Assembly (NCBI GenBank): GCA_050693155.1
Contig: JBOGWA010000039.1
Coordinates: 1 to 10,293, forward strand
DNA length: 10,293 nucleotides
Source: JBOGWA01 sp050693155
GTDB taxonomy: Bacteria; Actinomycetota; UBA4738; CALAEC01
Direction: 5' to 3'
Shown here: positions 1-7,242 of the stretch, one piece after another
Position numbering within the stretch: the first letter of the stretch is position 1
Layout of the letters: every line of letters begins with the position of its first letter
The notes under the pieces: model-generated
Database searches by the model: none
Told to the model about the DNA's origin: nothing
Seen by the model: the letters and a program-made list of their open reading frames with translations, nothing else
Position numbers and translations under genes: made by a program

Positions 1-51
1 GGCGCCGCCTCCTTCCTTTGCTTCGGTCCGGTCCTGTCGGGCCGGCTGGAC

Positions 52-74
52 CTGTCGGTGGTCACGTTTAGCAT
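52..74 (+). promoter_or_regulatory. PafBC-type (RecA-NDp) DNA-damage promoter of adnAB
   Basis: The element reads CTGTCGGTG (52-60), eight bases, then TAGCAT (69-74). The LexA-independent DNA-damage promoter of actinobacteria, bound by the PafBC activator, has the consensus TTGTCRGTG-N8-TAnnnT. The match is eight of nine in the upstream box, with exact spacing and a full TAnnnT -10 box. Transcription starting about seven bases after the -10 box would begin at the A of the adnA ATG (81), so the mRNA would be leaderless. That fits the absence of any Shine-Dalgarno sequence there. The sequence match is observed; damage induction is inferred from the known family. Confidence 0.72.
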
Positions 75-80
75 ACGAGC

Positions 81-3005
81 ATGGACATGGAGGCCGATCC
101 GAACCAGCAGCGCGTTCTCAATCACCAACGCGGAGCGCTGCTGGCCGCCGGCCCTCCCGGCTCGGGGAAGACAACGCTCCTCCGCGAGCGGTTCGCACGC
201 CTCGTGGAGGGGGGGGAAGACCCGGAGCGCGTTGCGCTCTTCGTCCTCGACAGGAAAGCGGCCGCCGAGGCGCGCGAGGCGATCATGCGGCGCCTCCGCA
301 ACTCGCTTCCTGCGCTCCCCGTCACGACGGTCCACGGCTTCGCCTTCCGGTTCGCCGGGCGGCGCTTCGAGAAGCTCGGCTTTGCCGATCCGCCGCGGGT
401 GCTCTCGGCTCCCGAGCAGTATGGAGCCGTCCGCGACCTGCTCGCAAAGGAGCGGGCGGAGGACTGGCCGCGGTACGGCCACCTCCTTGAGGTCCGAGGG
501 TTCGTTCGGCAGGTCGCCGACTTCGTTCTTCGCGCCCAAGAACGGCTCCTCTCGCCGGAGGAGCTGGAGGCGCTCGTCGATCGGGGCGGCCGGGCGGGGG
601 ACCGCGAAATCGCGGACTTCTACCGCCGCTACCTCGACCGGTTACGAGAAGCGGGACAGGCGGACTTCAGTGGTCTGCTTCATCAGACCGTTTCACTCTT
701 GAGGCGCGAGGGCCCGGGAGGTGAGGCGTACCGCCACGTCCTGATCGACGACTACCACGACACTACGTTCGCCGCCGAGGGAATCCTGGAAGCGCTCGCC
801 AAGGCAGCGGAGAGCGTCGTCGTGGCCGCCGATCCCGCCGGGCATGTGTTCGGGTATCGAGGCGGGAGCCTCGAGCCCCTGAGGCGGATCGACGAAACGA
901 TCGGGCTCCAGGACCGCGTCTCGCTGGAGACGAGCTACCGCCTCGGCTCCGCGACCAGCGCGTTGCTTCCGCTGGACGATCCTGAGGCCGAGCCCGCCAA
1001 ACCGAGCGAACGGTTCGACGCGCGCCTGTTCGCCCACCCCGGCGAGGAAGCCGACGGCGTTGCGCACGAGCTGCTTCGCTGGCGTGTCGACAACGATGTG
1101 CCATGGGAGCGGATGGTCGTCCTCATGCGCCGGTACCGCGGGTACCTGACCGCCGTCCGCCACGCGCTTGCCCGCCACGCGATTCCCTTTGTCGTCATCG
1201 CCGATGAGTCGGCCATCGCCCAGGAGCCGGCAACCGCGCTGGTCATCGATCTGTTTCGCTACGCCTTCCGCCCCGAGACGCGCGACGGCTTGCTGGAGGG
1301 ACTCCTGTCCTCGCCTGTCGGCGGGCTCGCGCCGCACGGCGTCCGCCGGCTTCGTCGGGAGGCGCGGACCCGAGGGGTCCCGATTCTCCAGCTCGTAGAG
1401 GAGGGGGGACTGGAGGGCCTCGAGCCCGACCTGGCGGAGCCGGTCCGGCGGTTCCGCGAGCTCGTCGGCGACCTCCCGGAGGTTGCCCGCCGCGCCGGGC
1501 CGGACGGGGCCTTCTACGAAGTCTGGCGTCGGGTTCCCGGCCTTCACGGCCTCGCCGAGCACGGCAAGGAGGCGGAGGGCGACCTCGACGCACTCGCGGC
1601 GCTCGGAAACGTCCTCCGCCGATTCGTGGAGCGCCGCCCCGGTGCGACGATCGAGGACTACCTCGACACCATCGAGGCTGCGGAGTTCGACCCCGACCCC
1701 GCGATCGGTCCCGAGGAGCGCGGGGCGCGCGGTGTCAGGATCATCTCCGCTCACCGTGCTCAGGGTCAGGAGTTCGACGTGGTGCTCGTCGTCGGGTGCC
1801 TCGAGGGGGAGTTCCCGAGCCTGGACCACCTGGTTCCCGACGTGGACCTGGAACGCCTGATCGAACCTCGAACGCCTGCCGAGCTCCTCCGCGTACGGTT
1901 GGCGGAGGAGCGGGCGCTGTTCCGGCTCGCCTGCTCCCGGGCGACGCGGGCGACCGTTCTCTTCGCGAGCCATTCTCAGAGCGTCCGCAACCCGAGGACC
2001 CCCTCCCGATTTGCCGCTCGACTCGGACTGGAGTGGGTACCGGAGGAACAGCGGGCCGCGCAGCGCCCGGCCGCGATCACGTCGCTTCGCTCGATGGAGG
2101 CCGAGCTTCGCCGCCGACTTGCCGATCCGCTGGCGCCGGCCCCTTCCAGGCTCGCGGCGCTCGCCGCCCTCCCCGCCGCCGGCGCGGACCCCTCGGCGTG
2201 GTGGGGAGCCGGGGACTGGACCGACTCGGGGGCGCCGCTGCACGAGGGAGAGCTCCGCACGAGCTACTCGCGGCTCTCCGTCCTTCAGAATTGCGGGCTG
2301 CAATACCTCTTCAACGTGGAGATGGGCCTCGATCCGGACCCCACGCACCAGATGTGGCTCGGATCGATCGTGCACGACATCATCGACGCCGCCCAGCGCG
2401 GCGACATCGAGCTTTCGGAGAAGGCGCTCATCGCGGCGCTCGAGGAGCGCTGGGACCCGCTTCGGTTCCCAAACCGCGCGGTCGAGCACCGGCGTCGAAA
2501 GGACGCGGAGGGAATGCTCAGCCGCTGGTTCGAACACGAGACGCACGACCCGCTCCGCTCGGAGGTCAAGTTCGCGTTTCCGATCGACGGAGCGCTCCTC
2601 ACCGGGAAGATCGACGCCATCTTCCAGATGGGAGGCGGCACCCGCGTTGTTGACTACAAGACGGCCCGCTGGGTTCCGACAAAAGACGAGGTCCAGAAGG
2701 ACCTCCAGCTGGCCACCTACTACTTGGCGGTCAAGAAGGACGAGGAGCTCCGGAAGCTCGGCAGACCCCGGTATCTTCAGCTGCACTTCCTCGGAAAGGC
2801 GAATCAGCGCGAGGGATACGCGCGAAGGGATGTCACGCCCGGAAAGGTCGATGGCTACGACGAATGGGCGGAGAAGACGCTTCGTGAGCTCCTCGAGCGA
2901 GTCCGCGCCGAGGACTTCTCGCCCAGCCCGGAGGCGAACTGCCAGTGGTGCGACTTCAAGACGATCTGTCCGATCTGGCCCGAGGGACGCGAGGCGCCCA
3001 GGTGA
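81..3005 (+). CDS. adnA: AdnA-like helicase-nuclease subunit (UvrD-type motor plus RecB-type nuclease)
   Basis: This 974-residue protein has the architecture of AdnA, one half of the actinobacterial AdnAB complex that unwinds and resects DNA double-strand breaks in the cytoplasm. The N-terminal UvrD-like motor has a Q motif near 8-13, Walker A GPPGSGKTT (24-32, K30), TTVHGF (82-87), motif II DDYHD (223-227), motif III around 248-262, motif IV SYR (285-287), motif V AHRAQGQEF (557-565) and motif VI with R620. Motifs II and III are degenerate: D224 replaces the usual Glu and G254 the usual Gln. The C-terminal nuclease (about 728-970) has H765, D845, D858/K860 (VDYKT), Q876/Y880 and an intact four-cysteine iron-sulfur pattern (C738, C954, C957, C963). 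A stop at 69 limits the start to ATG 81 or 87; the promoter favours 81. The gene overlaps adnB. Mycobacterial AdnA is slightly longer, about 1,050 residues. An undefined UvrD/RecB-like protein is the less likely alternative. Confidence 0.88.
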   Translation: MDMEADPNQQRVLNHQRGALLAAGPPGSGKTTLLRERFARLVEGGEDPERVALFVLDRKAAAEAREAIMRRLRNSLPALPVTTVHGFAFRFAGRRFEKLGFADPPRVLSAPEQYGAVRDLLAKERAEDWPRYGHLLEVRGFVRQVADFVLRAQERLLSPEELEALVDRGGRAGDREIADFYRRYLDRLREAGQADFSGLLHQTVSLLRREGPGGEAYRHVLIDDYHDTTFAAEGILEALAKAAESVVVAADPAGHVFGYRGGSLEPLRRIDETIGLQDRVSLETSYRLGSATSALLPLDDPEAEPAKPSERFDARLFAHPGEEADGVAHELLRWRVDNDVPWERMVVLMRRYRGYLTAVRHALARHAIPFVVIADESAIAQEPATALVIDLFRYAFRPETRDGLLEGLLSSPVGGLAPHGVRRLRREARTRGVPILQLVEEGGLEGLEPDLAEPVRRFRELVGDLPEVARRAGPDGAFYEVWRRVPGLHGLAEHGKEAEGDLDALAALGNVLRRFVERRPGATIEDYLDTIEAAEFDPDPAIGPEERGARGVRIISAHRAQGQEFDVVLVVGCLEGEFPSLDHLVPDVDLERLIEPRTPAELLRVRLAEERALFRLACSRATRATVLFASHSQSVRNPRTPSRFAARLGLEWVPEEQRAAQRPAAITSLRSMEAELRRRLADPLAPAPSRLAALAALPAAGADPSAWWGAGDWTDSGAPLHEGELRTSYSRLSVLQNCGLQYLFNVEMGLDPDPTHQMWLGSIVHDIIDAAQRGDIELSEKALIAALEERWDPLRFPNRAVEHRRRKDAEGMLSRWFEHETHDPLRSEVKFAFPIDGALLTGKIDAIFQMGGGTRVVDYKTARWVPTKDEVQKDLQLATYYLAVKKDEELRKLGRPRYLQLHFLGKANQREGYARRDVTPGKVDGYDEWAEKTLRELLERVRAEDFSPSPEANCQWCDFKTICPIWPEGREAPR

Positions 3006-6000
3006 AGGTGACGCCGCCGAAAGGCGCGGCCGATCCGACGGCCACCGAGGTGCGCCCCGACGAGATGCCGTTCGAGGACACCCCCCCAGAGATCGTCCAA
3101 GCGATGGGCGCCAGGCTTCCCACCGTTCAGCAGTGGGAGGCGATCAGTCACCCGCTCACGCCGTGCTCGGTCGTGGCGGGCGCCGGCTCGGGCAAGACCG
3201 CCGTGATGGCTGCGCGGGTCACCTATCTCGTCCTCGCCCGGAAGGGTCTCGTCGAGGCCGACCACGAAGGAGCGCTCCCTTCGGAGATCCTCTGTCTCAC
3301 GTTCACGAACAAGGCGGCGGAAGAGCTTGCTCGTCGAGTTCGGGATGCGACGGATCACCTCGGCCTGCCGGAAGGAGAGGAGGCGACGGTCCTCACCTAC
3401 CATGCGTTCGCCGCGTATCTCCTCGACGCCTACGGCCTTCGGATCGGACTCGAGCCCGGACCGATGCTTCTCAGCGAAGCGCACAAGTGGCAGCTCGTTC
3501 AGTCGCTCTTCGCCGATCGGGTCTTCCATCATGTAGAGGTTAGGAGCATTCCCCACGTCGTCGCCGACGTCCTCCAGCTCGCCGACCAGTGCGCGAACCA
3601 CCTCGTTGACCCCGACGACCTCGTCGAGGCGAGCCTCCAGCTCGCCGAACGCCGCGAAATCAAGACGTCGAGCGATACCGACATGCGAATCGCCGCGCTG
3701 AGACGGTCGGAGCTGGCCGAGGTGGTCTCCGCCTACCGGGACCGCAAGCGCGAGCTGGGCCTCATCGACTACGGCGACCAGATCGCACTCGCCCACCGGC
3801 TGGTGAGCGAGCGGCCCGAGATCGCCGAGGAGTTCCGCGAGCGCTACCGGGTGGTGCTCCTCGATGAGTATCAGGACACGAACTGGGCCCAGGCTCAGCT
3901 GCTCGGGCAGCTCTGCGGACGGGGTCATCCGGTGCTCGCCGTCGGCGACCCCGACCAGAACATCTACGCGTGGCGAGGAGCGACCCTCGCGAACGTCCTT
4001 CGCTTCCATCATGACTTCAGTCCGCCCGGTGAGGAGCACCGCCGCCCCCTCTACGTGAACTTCCGTTCCGGGTCCCGGATCCTCGCCGTTGCGGACGCGG
4101 TCATCGGAGCCGTCCCGCCGGAGCGCCGGGCCGAGGACAAGGAGCTCCGCCCCCACCCGGAGCGCGGAGAGGGACGTGTCCTTGCCTTCGTCGCGGGCGA
4201 TCAGTACGCCGAAGCCAAGGAGATCGCCCGACTCATTAACGAGCGGGCTTCCGAGCAGGGCAACGGCGACGGTGAGTTCCGCTACGACCAGGTGGCCATC
4301 CTGTGCCGCAAGCGCAAGCTCATGGGCCCCATCGCGGACGTGCTCCGAGAGGAGGGGGGCATTCCGGTCGAGGTTGTGGACCTCGGAGGGCTCCTTCGGC
4401 TGCCCGAGGCCGTGGATGTTCTCGCCTGGCTTCGGATCCTCGAGAACCCCGCCGACAACGTCGCGCTCGCCCGGATCCTGCTCGGCCCGAGGTGGCGAAT
4501 CGGGTACCGGGACCTCGTCGCCCTCGCCCGATGGTCGGCCGAGCGGAACTACGAGCTCGCCGACACGCTCGAGCAGGACCGGAGTCCCGGTGATGTGCGG
4601 TTCGCGCTGCTGGAAGCCCTCGACCATCTCGACGACATCGACGGCCTCTCCGAGGAGGCGCGCGCTCGCCTGAACGAGTTCCGGGGCGTTCTCGAGGAGA
4701 TGCGGGGGGCGGCAAGAGGTGCTCTCGGCGATGTCCTCGCCCAGGTGATCGAGCGTTCCGGCATCCTTCGTGAGCTCGAGGCGTCGGCCGACCCTGCCGC
4801 CGTGGGCGCACGTAGGAACCTCCTCAACCTCGTCGAGCACGTCTCGGCGTTCTCTCCCGTTGAGGGGGAGGCCTCGCTTTCGACCCTCGTCGAATACCTC
4901 GACGCCGCGGGAGCGACCGAGGACGAGCTCGAGCCGGTCCAGCCCTCGGACGAGAACACCGTCAAGATGATGACGATCCACAAGGCGAAGGGTCTCGAGT
5001 GGGACGTGGTGTTCGTCCCGGGCCTCGCCGAGAGCGAGCGGCGGCCCAACGCCTCCCTTTTCCCGGACACGAGCCGCCAGCCGAACCCGGTCGAGCAGCC
5101 GAAGACGCTTCCCTTCGAGCTGCGTGGGGACGCGGACGACCTTCCCCAGTACGAGGGCAACATCAAGGAGTTCAAGGAACGTCTGAAGGAGCGCGGACTC
5201 GAGGAGGAGCGGCGGCTCTGCTACGTGGCGCTCACCAGGGCCCGCGACCTGCTTGTCTGCTCGGCCGCGCACTGGTACGAGGGGCCGGCGACGGCTCTAC
5301 AGCCGGGGAGCTTCTACAAAGAGATCGCCGCCCACGATGCCTGTGAGGTGCTGTTCGAGGTGGATCGCCCCGAGGTGAGCCCGCTCCTGGAAGAAAGAAG
5401 GTCTCACGCAAGCTGGCCTCCGCAGGGCCGTGACGGGGACACCGACGAGCTGTTCCCCGAGGGGTGGCATGCCGCCGCCGCCGAAGCGGTAGGCGATCCG
5501 TCGATGGTCGAACGATTCTCGGAGAAGCTCGCCCCCGCCGATCTCGGCGCGTTTCGCGACGAGCTTGCCGGGCACCAGGAGCGCGCGAACCTCATCGCGG
5601 AGCGGACGGCCGACCCAGGCCCGGAACGCCTGCCGCAGAGCCTGTCGGTGTCGTCGGTGATCGACTTCGCTCGCTGCCCGAAGCTCTTCTATTGGTCCGT
5701 CGTCCGGCCGCTGCCTCGCCGGCCGAGCCCGGCCGCCCGGCTCGGAAGCGACGTCCACCGATGGATCGAACAGCAGAGCTCGGGGCAGGTGGCGCTCATC
5801 GACGTCGAGGAGCTCCCCGACCTCTCCACCGAAGAGCGTCTGGGCGAGCCGGGTGACGCGGCGAAGCTCCGCGAGGAATTCCGCTCGAGCCGCTTCGCAA
5901 AGGACACTCCGCTCTTTACCGAGCGGCCCTTCCTGCTCTATCTCGACGGGGTCGTCGTCGGGGGGCGTATCGACGCCATCTTCGGGACTCCGGAGGGCCC

Positions 6001-6355
6001 CTGGGAGGTCGTCGACTACAAGACGGGCCGGGCGCCCTCCGAGGACGATCCGCTGCGGGATCTGCAAATCGATCTGTATGCACTCGCATGCGTCGACGTG
6101 TGGGGGAAGCGCCCGGAAGACCTCACCGTCGTCTACTACTACCTTCGGGAAGGCAAGGAGCTCAGCCGACCCGCAGGCGATCCGGAGGAGACGAGAGCGC
6201 GCGTAGCGGAAGCGTTCTCGAGAATGAGCCGCGGGGAGTTCGACCCCTCGCCGGGGCCCCAATGCCACTGGTGCGACTTCCGCGTAGTGTGCGCCGCCGG
6301 ACAGGAATACGTCCGGGCCGAGGCGGAGGCAGCAGCTACGCGCTCAGATGCTTGA
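3002..6355 (+). CDS. adnB: AdnB-like helicase-nuclease subunit (canonical UvrD motor plus RecB-type nuclease)
   Basis: This 1,117-residue partner of AdnA is the expected main motor of the complex; mycobacterial AdnB is about 1,100 residues. All superfamily 1A helicase motifs look intact: Q motif T41/Q44, Walker A AGAGSGKT (59-66, K65), Ia TFTNKAA (100-106), II DEYQDT (288-293), III GDPDQNIYAWRG (315-326), IV NFRS (353-356), V TIHKAKGLEW (658-667) and VI LTRAR (744-748). The C-terminal nuclease has H919, D991, D1005/K1007 (VDYKTG), Q1022/Y1026 and the four iron-sulfur cysteines C892, C1088, C1091 and C1097. I chose GTG 3002 because it overlaps the adnA stop in a GTGA junction, typical of translational coupling. 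The frame is also open back to a GTG at 2945, which would add 19 residues that look like adnA read in another frame. The 3' end overlaps the convergent hydrolase gene by 20 bases. Confidence 0.92.
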   Translation: MKVTPPKGAADPTATEVRPDEMPFEDTPPEIVQAMGARLPTVQQWEAISHPLTPCSVVAGAGSGKTAVMAARVTYLVLARKGLVEADHEGALPSEILCLTFTNKAAEELARRVRDATDHLGLPEGEEATVLTYHAFAAYLLDAYGLRIGLEPGPMLLSEAHKWQLVQSLFADRVFHHVEVRSIPHVVADVLQLADQCANHLVDPDDLVEASLQLAERREIKTSSDTDMRIAALRRSELAEVVSAYRDRKRELGLIDYGDQIALAHRLVSERPEIAEEFRERYRVVLLDEYQDTNWAQAQLLGQLCGRGHPVLAVGDPDQNIYAWRGATLANVLRFHHDFSPPGEEHRRPLYVNFRSGSRILAVADAVIGAVPPERRAEDKELRPHPERGEGRVLAFVAGDQYAEAKEIARLINERASEQGNGDGEFRYDQVAILCRKRKLMGPIADVLREEGGIPVEVVDLGGLLRLPEAVDVLAWLRILENPADNVALARILLGPRWRIGYRDLVALARWSAERNYELADTLEQDRSPGDVRFALLEALDHLDDIDGLSEEARARLNEFRGVLEEMRGAARGALGDVLAQVIERSGILRELEASADPAAVGARRNLLNLVEHVSAFSPVEGEASLSTLVEYLDAAGATEDELEPVQPSDENTVKMMTIHKAKGLEWDVVFVPGLAESERRPNASLFPDTSRQPNPVEQPKTLPFELRGDADDLPQYEGNIKEFKERLKERGLEEERRLCYVALTRARDLLVCSAAHWYEGPATALQPGSFYKEIAAHDACEVLFEVDRPEVSPLLEERRSHASWPPQGRDGDTDELFPEGWHAAAAEAVGDPSMVERFSEKLAPADLGAFRDELAGHQERANLIAERTADPGPERLPQSLSVSSVIDFARCPKLFYWSVVRPLPRRPSPAARLGSDVHRWIEQQSSGQVALIDVEELPDLSTEERLGEPGDAAKLREEFRSSRFAKDTPLFTERPFLLYLDGVVVGGRIDAIFGTPEGPWEVVDYKTGRAPSEDDPLRDLQIDLYALACVDVWGKRPEDLTVVYYYLREGKELSRPAGDPEETRARVAEAFSRMSRGEFDPSPGPQCHWCDFRVVCAAGQEYVRAEAEAAATRSDA

Positions 6356-7154
6356 GCGCGAGCTCGGCAAAGCGCTCCGGCTGTTCGACGTGCGGGAGGT
6401 GGCCGCAGCCTCGGAGAAGGACGAGCCGGCCGTTCGGTAGCCGATCGACCGACCGGACCGAGTTTTCCCAGGGGAGTCCCTTGTCCTCGGTTCCCCAGAC
6501 CACGAGCGTGGGATGCGGGATCTGCGTCGTGTCGATCCGGTCGAGCGTGGCGATGCCTCGCGCCTGTCGGAGGCTGGTCTTCCGGAACACCGGATCGCTC
6601 CGACGACTTCGCGCGTCGGCTTCCTTCGATTCGAAGAACGCCGGATCCACGCGCCGCGGATCGGCGAACTGATTCCGCTCCCCCCACCTGGCAAGGGCTC
6701 GGGTCCGCACCCCGGCGAGCATTTCGAGAACCCCGCCGACGAAGCGAAGAGCCTCGGTGTTCGATGAGCCTCCGAGTCCCGCGGGGCACGCGAGAACGAG
6801 CCGGTTGACACGGCCCGGCTCGAGCGCCGCCATTCTGAGAGCGGTCGCACCCCCGAGCGAATTTCCGACAATGCTCGCGCGGTCGAGCCCGACCTCGGAC
6901 ATGAACGCGAGGACGTGGGCGGCGTAGTCGTCAAGGCGATAGTCGGATCGGATTCGCTCGGTTCTTCCGTGGCCGATCATCTCCGGGAGGTAGCAGGTCA
7001 CGCGATCCGTGAGATGGGGGAGAACCCACTGCCAGTGCTCGGCGAGCCCGTGCAGACCGTGGAGGAGTACGACGGGCGGACCGGACCCCTCGGTCAGGAA
7101 GTGAGTCCGAGCCCCGCCAGCAACGACAAACTGATCTGGCACCCCGCCGAGCAT
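6336..7154 (-). CDS. Alpha/beta-fold hydrolase
   Basis: This 272-residue protein is a complete alpha/beta hydrolase without a signal peptide, so probably cytosolic. The oxyanion-hole HG (32-33) follows a VVLL strand. The nucleophile S99 sits in the elbow GNSLGG (97-102). The acid is most likely D224 in WGTEDKG (220-226), and the base H252 in GCGHLPHVEQPERF (249-262). A cap region lies between about 130 and 205. The layout resembles the MhpC/BphD and epoxide-hydrolase-like branches, but no motif fixes a substrate and I assign none. ATG 7154 is the likely start; a GGGGGA run sits about seven bases upstream as a weak ribosome-binding site, and GTG at codon 5 is an alternative. The gene is convergent with adnB (20-base overlap) and divergent from the histidine kinase gene, so it is probably transcribed alone. 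Nothing ties it to DNA repair. Confidence 0.9.
   Translation of the reverse strand: MLGGVPDQFVVAGGARTHFLTEGSGPPVVLLHGLHGLAEHWQWVLPHLTDRVTCYLPEMIGHGRTERIRSDYRLDDYAAHVLAFMSEVGLDRASIVGNSLGGATALRMAALEPGRVNRLVLACPAGLGGSSNTEALRFVGGVLEMLAGVRTRALARWGERNQFADPRRVDPAFFESKEADARSRRSDPVFRKTSLRQARGIATLDRIDTTQIPHPTLVVWGTEDKGLPWENSVRSVDRLPNGRLVLLRGCGHLPHVEQPERFAELALKHLSA
6339..6360. terminator. Perfect GC-rich hairpin at the convergent adnB / hydrolase 3' ends
   Basis: The arms CGCGCTCA (6339-6346) and TGAGCGCG (6353-6360) are perfect reverse complements around a six-base loop. The right arm contains the adnB TGA (6353-6355), and the hydrolase stop (6336-6338) lies just outside the left arm. A hairpin between converging genes is where a bidirectional terminator is expected. 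No T-tract follows on either strand; U-less hairpin terminators are common in high-GC actinobacteria but hard to confirm by eye. The structure is seen, the function inferred. Confidence 0.5.
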
Positions 7155-7160
7155 AAGGAA

Positions 7161-7178
7161 ATCCCCCGGTTAGGGGAT
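7161..7178. promoter_or_regulatory. Inverted repeat just upstream of the hydrolase start
   Basis: ATCCCC (7161-7166) and GGGGAT (7173-7178) are perfect reverse complements around a six-base spacer. The right end of the repeat, read on the minus strand, overlaps the weak ribosome-binding site of the hydrolase gene. It could be an operator for a dimeric repressor or a small hairpin in the hydrolase leader. Six-base arms can occur by chance in GC-rich DNA, so confidence is low. Confidence 0.3.
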
Positions 7179-7204
7179 AGACAAGCCCCCGTTGACGGAT
7201 TGAC

Positions 7205-7238
7205 TTCGCCCGGGAAACGGGAGCACGATTCGCCCGGG
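7205..7238 (+). repeat. Two 10-bp direct repeats upstream of the first histidine kinase
   Basis: TTCGCCCGGG occurs at 7205-7214 and again at 7229-7238, 24 bases apart, both ending just before the kinase ATG at 7243. A TTGACT (7200-7205) lies 18 bases upstream of CACGAT (7224-7229), a poor -35/-10 pair, so the repeats would flank the likely RNA polymerase site. They could be paired activator or repressor half-sites. Each copy contains a CCCGGG palindrome, common in this base composition, so a chance origin is possible. Confidence 0.3.
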
Positions 7239-7242
7239 GAAG

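Noticed and set aside
30..58. Direct repeat GGTCCTGTCGG / GGACCTGTCGG, 18 bases apart, before adnA
   Set aside because: The second copy is part of the PafBC-type element. The first has no -10 box at the right distance, so the repeat is probably incidental.
1..80. SOS (LexA) box upstream of adnA
   Set aside because: No TCGAAC-N4-GTTCGA-like palindrome is present. The only damage-type signal seen is the PafBC-type promoter.
693..2786. A 697-codon open frame on the minus strand inside adnA
   Set aside because: The plus strand encodes a full helicase-nuclease with motifs in order. Long antisense frames are expected in GC-rich genes with strong third-position bias, and the minus-strand product shows no recognisable motif.
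2855..5272. An 805-codon open frame on the minus strand inside adnB
   Set aside because: It is the mirror of the adnB reading frame, with no domain or ribosome-binding site of its own.
6336..7154. Assigning the hydrolase to a named enzyme such as a C-C hydrolase, epoxide hydrolase or haloperoxidase
   Set aside because: The catalytic triad and GNSLGG elbow are shared by many subfamilies, and no neighbouring catabolic gene supports a substrate.
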